Positions 58,014 to 64,000 of a stretch of DNA of 64,000 nucleotides are shown here, piece by piece. The stretch covers positions 90,854,035-90,918,034 of the forward strand of contig CM056809.1 in NCBI GenBank assembly GCA_029852735.1, read 5' to 3'. Position numbers and translations under genes: made by a program. A model generated the notes under the pieces. That model had not been told where the DNA came from. It did not search any database and saw only the letters and a program-made list of their open reading frames with translations. The stretch is from Persea americana (taxonomy: Eukaryota > Streptophyta > Magnoliopsida > Laurales > Lauraceae). The first letter of the stretch is position 1, and the number at the start of each line of letters is the position of its first letter.

Positions 58014-61000
58014 CTACATGTCATATTCCATGTCATCATCTTCCTGACTATGAACATCATTTTCTTCATCATCTTCGTACTCCGCTAGTGTTTCATCCTC
58101 GTCTTGGCCATCCTCATCTACTGACTCATCACTGAGAACGATCTCAGGATCTATATCATCCATAGAGTATTGGACACTAGTACCATTGACGAGGACTGGG
58201 ACAACAAATGTCGTTTCGTCCTGCTGAAATGCATCATTAGGCACATCATCATCATCATTGCCGTCATCCCGCTTAGCGGGTACATCCCATACTCCCCGAG
58301 GCTTGACCCGTTCTACGACTTTCCAATTTTTTCCTCTGCTGGTGTCATTGACGTAGAAGACTTGTGTCACCTGACTTGGTAGGACAAATGGATCATCCTT
58401 ACACCAACGACCCGTGATATCAATGCTTGTAACATGGTCTTCGATGTTTATCTTGTGCTTGGTACTAGTGTTGTACCATTCACATTCAAATAAGACCACC
58501 TTACCCCCGTGCCGATAGGACAATTCCCAGACTTTGCAGATGTAGCCATAGTAGTCATGTTTCACCCCTTCGTATTCCCCTTCCACGACCAACCCGCTAC
58601 TCTGGCTCCTACGGCATTTCTCACGGTCAAGAGTGTGGTATCGGATGCAATTGCAATCACACCCCTGATAAAGATTCACTAGGGATCTCGGTCCATTTGC
58701 TAATGACCAGATCTCATCAAAAGCTTCTGGTGACCCTAGAGTTCGCAATTGATTCATCTGCATAAGCAGATTAAGACAAATGTATTAGACTAACCGTGTC
58801 ATTTGAAGCGTAATCCAATAATATCTAGCAATTTAAATGACTATGTTATATGTCTTACACGTTGTTTAAACCATTCGGCAAATTCTTTTCGTTGTATCTG
58901 CCCTACATCTCCACCTCTTTGATCTTGCACTAATTTCTTGTGTTCCCTACTCAAGATAGCATTTAATGAATAAATACGAGTAGAGAATGAATAAAGGAGT
59001 TAACAAGCAATGCATAAATATGGCTAGATTGAAGCACATACTGTAGATGCGGCTCCACCTCGGGGCAATTATTCAGCACAAACCAACGAGCATTGTCACG
59101 CTCTCTTTGAGAAGGATCATGTGCCCTTGGCATCAGTCCGATGGGACGGACAATTTGTGTGAAGACCGACATCCCCGGGCCATGTTCACCACCATCATCA
59201 TACCGCTCGACTCGATCAGTCTGCCTTAAATACATTGAGCAAAAAGTGAGACACTCCTTGACAATGTAAGCCTCGGCAATCGAACCTTCAGGCCGAGCTC
59301 GGTTGCGAACGTACCCTTTTAAGGTCTTCAAAAACCTTCAAACAACCAATGATAACAATTACGATTTTCAATGCAAAACAATTGCACTAATACATAAATA
59401 ATTCATCAATGGTCATAAACTATTACCTTTCTATCGGGTACATCCATCGATATTGCACCGGTCCACCAAGCATGGCCTCTCGTGGCAAGTGAACCGACAG
59501 ATGAACCATCACATCAAAGAAAGCAGGAGGGAAAATCCTCTCCAGCTTGCACAATATTAAAACTATCTGCTCCTCCAATTTTTTCAAATCATCGGATCTC
59601 TGTGTTTTCGAGCAGAGGTCTTGGAAAAAGTTGCCTAACTCGAACAATGTTGTACAGATATCCTTATTCAGGAAGCCGCGCATGCCAATAGGAAGGATGC
59701 GTTGGATAAGGATGTGGCAATCATGGCTCTTTAAACCAGCTAATTTAACATTTTTCGAGGTTACACACCTCGAAAGGTTCGCCGCATAGCCGTCTGGGTA
59801 TTTGATCGACTTCAAGAATTCATAAAAGCCATCTCTATGTTTTGGTCCCAGAGTGTAAGAGGCATGCGGCTTCAAGCTGGATCCATCGCCCCTTTCCACT
59901 AGATGCAATTCTGGCCTGATGCCCATATTTTTCAAATCCTTGCGCGCTTTATCGGTGTCCTTGTTTTTGCCCTTTATGCCCAAAATAGTTCCAACCAAAG
60001 CTACACATATGTTCTTCTCAATGTGCATAGGATCAAGGTTATGTCGAAGTTTTTTGCACTTCCAGTAGGGCCATTCAAATAGGATGCTTTTCTTTGTCCA
60101 ATTCAGTTCTCCATAGTCACGCGGTCTTTTGTTATTCTTGCCAAACTTGACCGGCGCTAGTTCTTCTAGCTGGTTTAGTACCTTTTGCCCCGGTAAATCC
60201 AAAGAATTCTTTTCACGCTCAGGCTGACCGTTGAAGGCCTTGCTTCTACGCCATTGGTGGTTCAGTTCCAAGTATTTTCGATGGCCAATGTACCCAATCT
60301 TATCTTTCAACTTCACCCCTAGTGAGTTGTCGTTACACGAGGGGCATGCGTTATAACCTTTTGTGCTCCACCCAGACAAGTTACCATACGCAGGAAAGTC
60401 ATTTATCGTCCACATCACAGCCGCATGCATTTGAAAGGTCTGTTTAGTGGAGGCATCATAAGTCGATACACCATGATCCCACAACTCCTTCAACTCATCA
60501 ACCAAGGGCCTCAGATATACATCGATATCATTTCCCGGTGAGTTTGGTCCTGGAATAAGTAATGACATCATCAAGAATGGCTCCTTCATGCACATCCATG
60601 GTGGCAAATTATAGGGCATAAGTATGACAGGCCACATGCTATAAGAGGTGCTCATGTTACCGAAAGGATTGAATCCATCGGTTGCTAACCCCAGCCTCAC
60701 ATTACGTGTCTCTTGGGCACACTCTGGATATTTCTTATCAAATTCTTTCCATTCCACTGAATCAGCCGGATGTCGCGCTATCCCATCATCAACGCGCTTC
60801 TCACTGTGCCATCTCATATTTGTGGCTGTCTTCCTTGACATATACAATCTGCGTAACCTCGGTGTCAATGGGAAGTAACGGAGCACCTTATGAGGGACCT
60901 TCTTTCGCTTGCCATCATTGATCTTGTACCTAGGCTCTTCACATTCTGGACATTTATCCAACTGAGCATTCTCTTTCCAATACAACACACAATTGTGTTT

Positions 61001-61639
61001 GCAGGCATCTATGTTCTTGTATCCCATGCCCAAGTCACGTAATAATTTCTTCGCCTCATAAACTGATTCCGGCACTACATGACCTTCGGGTAAGAAGTCC
61101 TTAAAAATCTGAAGAACCTTGTCGAACGACTTATTGCTACACCCACTTTCTACCTTCACATGCAATATCTTGATGACAAACGATAACAGAGTATCTGAGT
61201 TTTTGCATCCTGGGTACAAGCCACGCTGAGAAGCCTTCAACAAATTTTCAAAATCCTGCACATCATCCCTCTCTTGAGTATCTTCCTCCAAGTGAGTTCC
61301 CCTACGATGGTCCTCTATCAACTCATCGTATTCATCTTGATTCTCTTCTGATTCATCCTCGCTCTCATCCGAATCATCAGGTTGAACTATAGGTTCCCCG
61401 TGATATATCCACTGTAGGTATGAGACCATCATTCCTTGAATGTGCAAATGACTTCTAACGGTTACATAGTCATGCTTCCGATGGTTACAGCAATCGTTAC
61501 ACGGGCAGTTGATCAACATTGCCCTGCCCGAATTCGCCTTTGCATAATCAATAAATGAGTTCACCCCAGCTATGTACTCCGCACTAAATCGGTTCTGATA
61601 ACCAAATATCCAACTCCTGTCCATATCTGACCTAATCAC
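58014..61639 (-). CDS. TNP2-type CACTA transposase
   Basis: Four exons, complement(join(58014..58757,58859..58946,59042..59335,59427..61639)), 1112 codons plus stop, with all GT-AG borders and no internal stop. The N-terminus (MDRSWIFG from residue 6) begins a Transpos_assoc domain with a cysteine cluster (CPCNDCCNHRK). The TNP2 catalytic region is marked by DIDVYLRPLVDELKELW near residue 373 and INDFPAYGNLSGWSTKG near residue 415. A DUF4218-type region (YRWMYPIER, then LKGYVRNRARPEGSIAE) crosses the first intron. A DUF4216-type region (YYGYICKVWELSY) lies in the last exon, followed by a long acidic tail. It would cut and move this and related elements in the nucleus. The start could be the first or second ATG (residue 6). 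It looks intact, so the element may be able to supply transposase. Confidence 0.88.
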
Positions 61640-62439
61640 AAGTAATCAGAAATTACATATAGAATATGCTCACCAATATCTGACCTAATCACAAGTGATC
61701 TAAGCATGAAAGTAGACTTCCCAAACAACTTCGAGACTTGGTTTAAAAACTCCTAAATACAAGCTTTAGCTTCATTTTAAGTCTTGAATTTGTGAATAGA
61801 GAACTCAGATTCAGCAAGTTCCAATGTTAAATACATATTTACATTCACAAAGTATTGAGTCTTTTTATTATATCTATTTTGAATTACCATTAATGAATAC
61901 ATATTACACTCACAACCAGCTTCTTGAAAGACAGGTATTTTCTGTGCGCCATCATTTGTCTGACAGACTATGCATTATCGTTTTGGGTTGACTACCCACC
62001 TTTTTTTGTAGCATTGCATCTGATTTTTAGATATCGTGTTTTTTAATGGCGGTGCCCGGTTGTGTCATGTGCCTGAGATGGTTATAATGTGGATTGGGAA
62101 TCTTGAAACAGAAGATGTCAGGACACCCTACATTGATGGGATAAAGGTTACAACTGATATGGTATGACTTATGATATGGAAAAAAAAAGAATGATTGCCT
62201 AGAGTGTCAAGTGTGTTCCTGCACTCTTAGTAAGTGAACCATTGGTCTGTAATGTACTTTCAAGCACAGGCCTAGATTGATCGTACTAGCCTTAAATCCC
62301 TCAAACTTTCCATGCAATCATGATATCACCTGTGTATGTGCTTTTATGATTCATTAAATGATAGGGATTCAGCATTTATTTTTGGTTATTAAAATGTTTA
62401 AGACTAAGTTTTTTTGTAACTTGGGTAATTAGGATTGAG
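61640..62439. other. 5' flank of the transposase gene
   Basis: No coding region seen. AT-rich, with a local direct repeat (ccaatatctgacctaatcac with tatctgacctaatcac) near 61625-61690. Confidence 0.35.
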
Positions 62440-63112
62440 TCTATTACTAACATCCAACACGCAAATCTAACACAGCCTTATTATTTGCAATGTGACCCAC
62501 CAATCCAATCCGAAACAGCCTTATTATTGATTTTTGGCTAGCCCAAAATCAGGCTCCATGCAATTTTCTGTTCCGAACTGGATGATTGGGGTAATCGGGT
62601 AAACAGGTAGCCATTGCCATTCCTGTCCAGGATAAGTATCCACTCTCATGGTTTCAACCAATATATGATACAGGCATACATGTGTTCCACATATGTGGTG
62701 GCAGAATAGATTAACAGAGGGGTCTCAGCCTATTTTGAAAAAATTCCCCAACTTAGCTTAACGACAGAGTCATTGCATGTGTTAAGATTATTAATTTTCA
62801 TGTACAACCAAAAGACTAGATCCAGTACCTTGGATCCCCTGGCCCAAATTAATCATGTCATTTAGTTTGAGATATTTCATATTGGAGACCCATGAGTACA
62901 CGTGAGCTCGAGGCAGCAACAGGGCGGGTTTCGGTGAGATTGAGAGTACTATGGGTAACTTGCACAGGCTCAATCTGTATCCAACCCATTTACTAATCAG
63001 GTTAAAAATTTCTATCAGACTCTTAATTAGGTCAGTTTCGGATTGGATTGGTGGGTCACATTGCAAATAATAAGGCTGTGTTAGATTTGCGTGTTGGATG
63101 TTAGTAATAGAC
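62440..63112. mobile_element. Inverted-repeat element with identical 78-bp ends
   Basis: 62440-62517 (gtctattactaacatccaac onward) and 63035-63112 are exact inverted copies over 78 bp. The interior (about 517 bp) has no recognised gene. Possible MULE-like non-autonomous element. The phrase gactaagtttttt occurs at both 62403 and 63110, but the left copy does not abut the repeat, so the target duplication is unproven. It is nested in the CACTA element. Confidence 0.65.
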
Positions 63113-63489
63113 TAAGTTTTTTGCTCATCATTCAAGTTACAATTTATGGATGAAATTCTATGTTACCCAAAAATCAAAAAAAGAAAAGAAAAAAGAAAAA
63201 CCATTACAATTAGTGGGCGACATGCTGATTTTTGGTGATGTGAAGATAGATTAAGTTGAGAATTATCAGCATCAAGGATAGATAAACTTGTGGCTTCTCA
63301 CTCAGTCTCCAATCTGTTTGAATCCCTTTGCAAGTTAGCATTGCGAAATGGGAATATAAAATGTAGGTGACGCAATTTTGATTTGAGGTGAGCCAGCCAA
63401 AGAATTCAGTGATGCTGTGATAATGAAGTTTCATTTAGAAAATTAGGAAAACTACAATAGTACCTGGTGTGGGGAGAAATGAGCAGTTG

Positions 63490-63660
63490 TACCTGGAATG
63501 AGATGAGCAGCGGCGGATAGCAGCCCAGCAGCAGGGAGAAGACGAGCAGCCCAGCAGCAGCAGCAGGGAGGAGAAGACGAGCAGCCCAGCAGCAGCAGCA
63601 GGGAGAAGACGAGCAGCCCAGCAGCAGCAGCACGGAGAAGACGAGCAGCGTCTTGGGCAA
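63490..63660. repeat. CAGCAGC / agacgagcagccc repeats
   Basis: Repeated gagaagacgagcagcccagc followed by agcagcagc, in about four units; the frames through it are low complexity. Confidence 0.75.
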
Positions 63661-63925
63661 ACGAGAGAGCAGAGAGAGTGAGAGTGAGCAGAGAGAGCGA
63701 GAGTGAGCAGAGAGAGCAGATCGAGAGAGCGAGAGTGAGCAGAGAGAGCGAGAGTGAGATAGCAGATCGAGAGAGCGAGAGTGAGCAGAGAGCGCGAGAG
63801 TGAGCAGAGAGAGCGAGAGTGAGCAGAGAGCGCGAGAGTGAGCAGAGAGAGCGAGAGTGAGAGAGCAGATCGAGAGAGCGAGAGTGAGAGAGCAGAGAGA
63901 GCAGAAGTGAGAGAGGCGCAGGAGA
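63660..63925. repeat. Purine-rich GAGAGCGAGAGTGAGCA tandem repeats
   Basis: Irregular tandem units of gagagagcgagagtgagcag with gagagcagatc variants. Strong strand asymmetry (nearly all purine plus C). It may lie in the transposase-proximal control region of the CACTA element; this cannot be shown here. Confidence 0.8.
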
Positions 63926-64000
63926 GAATGAGAGAAAAGGGCTTTGGTGGCGTGAGAGAGAAGCGAAGGGGAGAGAGTGAAAAGAGGGGTTGTGTTGGCG

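Larger units (their letters stand above)
49904..64000 (-). mobile_element. CACTA (En/Spm) transposon, at least 14 kb, right end beyond window
   Basis: The left terminus is CACTACAACAG at 49904, preceded by gtc (49901-49903) as the likely 3-bp target duplication; the uninterrupted sister sequence near 1846 reads actgtcgg. It contains, in order, subterminal CGTCGG repeats, a 172-bp tandem array, a captured transporter exon, a TnpA-like gene and a TNP2 transposase, both genes on the minus strand. The orientation is therefore reversed and the transposase-proximal end has not been reached at 64000. The element sits in what would be the intron of CRP unit 7. Confidence 0.85.

Noticed and set aside
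63406..63660. Minus-strand frame with leucine/cysteine-rich sequence that could look like a signal or cysteine-rich peptide
   Set aside because: Low-complexity CAGCAG repeat; no spacing shared with the CRP family and no splice or TATA context.

Overview
The window is nuclear DNA from a flowering plant. It has spliced genes with GT-AG introns, plant-type Copia, Gypsy, LINE, SINE, MITE and CACTA elements, and fragments of plant housekeeping genes. It is AT-rich and dominated by repeats. The species cannot be fixed from sequence alone; nothing points to a grass in particular.

The main non-transposon content is a dispersed tandem array of small secreted cysteine-rich peptide genes (called CRP here). 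All units are on the minus strand and spread over about 48 kb. A unit has a TATA box, a short first exon coding a signal peptide, a phase-1 intron, and a second exon coding a mature peptide with eight cysteines spaced C-x3-C-x3-C-x3-C-x9/10-C-x8-C-C-C. The G-x-C-x8-C part fits the gamma-core of defensin-like peptides, but the terminal CCC is unusual. I see eight units. Three have both exons intact (12349-13728, 17133-18338, 26503-27850). One has good coding sequence but its first exon is split by a 3-kb solo LTR (20655-24739). Four are decayed (exon 2 at 344-490, 32327-32476 and 48358-48507; both exons at 39475-39962). These genes are mostly invisible to single-frame ORF scans because each exon is under 150 nt.

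Layout: 1-2150, a CRP pseudogene unit that is duplicated at 48.2-49.9 kb; 2154-5321, solo LTR; 6247-11214, a complete but degenerate Copia retrotransposon; 12.3-28.4 kb, four CRP genes with MITEs, SINEs and a second solo LTR; 28.7-35 kb, a Gypsy-type LTR piece, a DEAD-box helicase gene fragment, a CRP pseudo-exon and a LINE remnant; 35.06-37.85 kb, a recent copy of the 25.6-26.5 kb segment fused to a third, truncated LTR; 39.5-40.4 kb, a CRP pseudogene; 43.8-48.2 kb, a LINE tail and a four-exon alpha-SNAP gene fragment; 49904 to the end, a CACTA (En/Spm) element of at least 14 kb that runs off the window.

The CACTA element carries subterminal CGTCGG hairpin repeats, a 13-copy 172-bp GC-rich tandem array, a captured inositol-transporter exon, a seven-exon TnpA-like gene with one in-frame stop, and a four-exon TNP2 transposase open for about 1112 codons. 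The picture is a peptide multigene family growing by duplication while transposons insert into it, break members, and bring host gene fragments with them.
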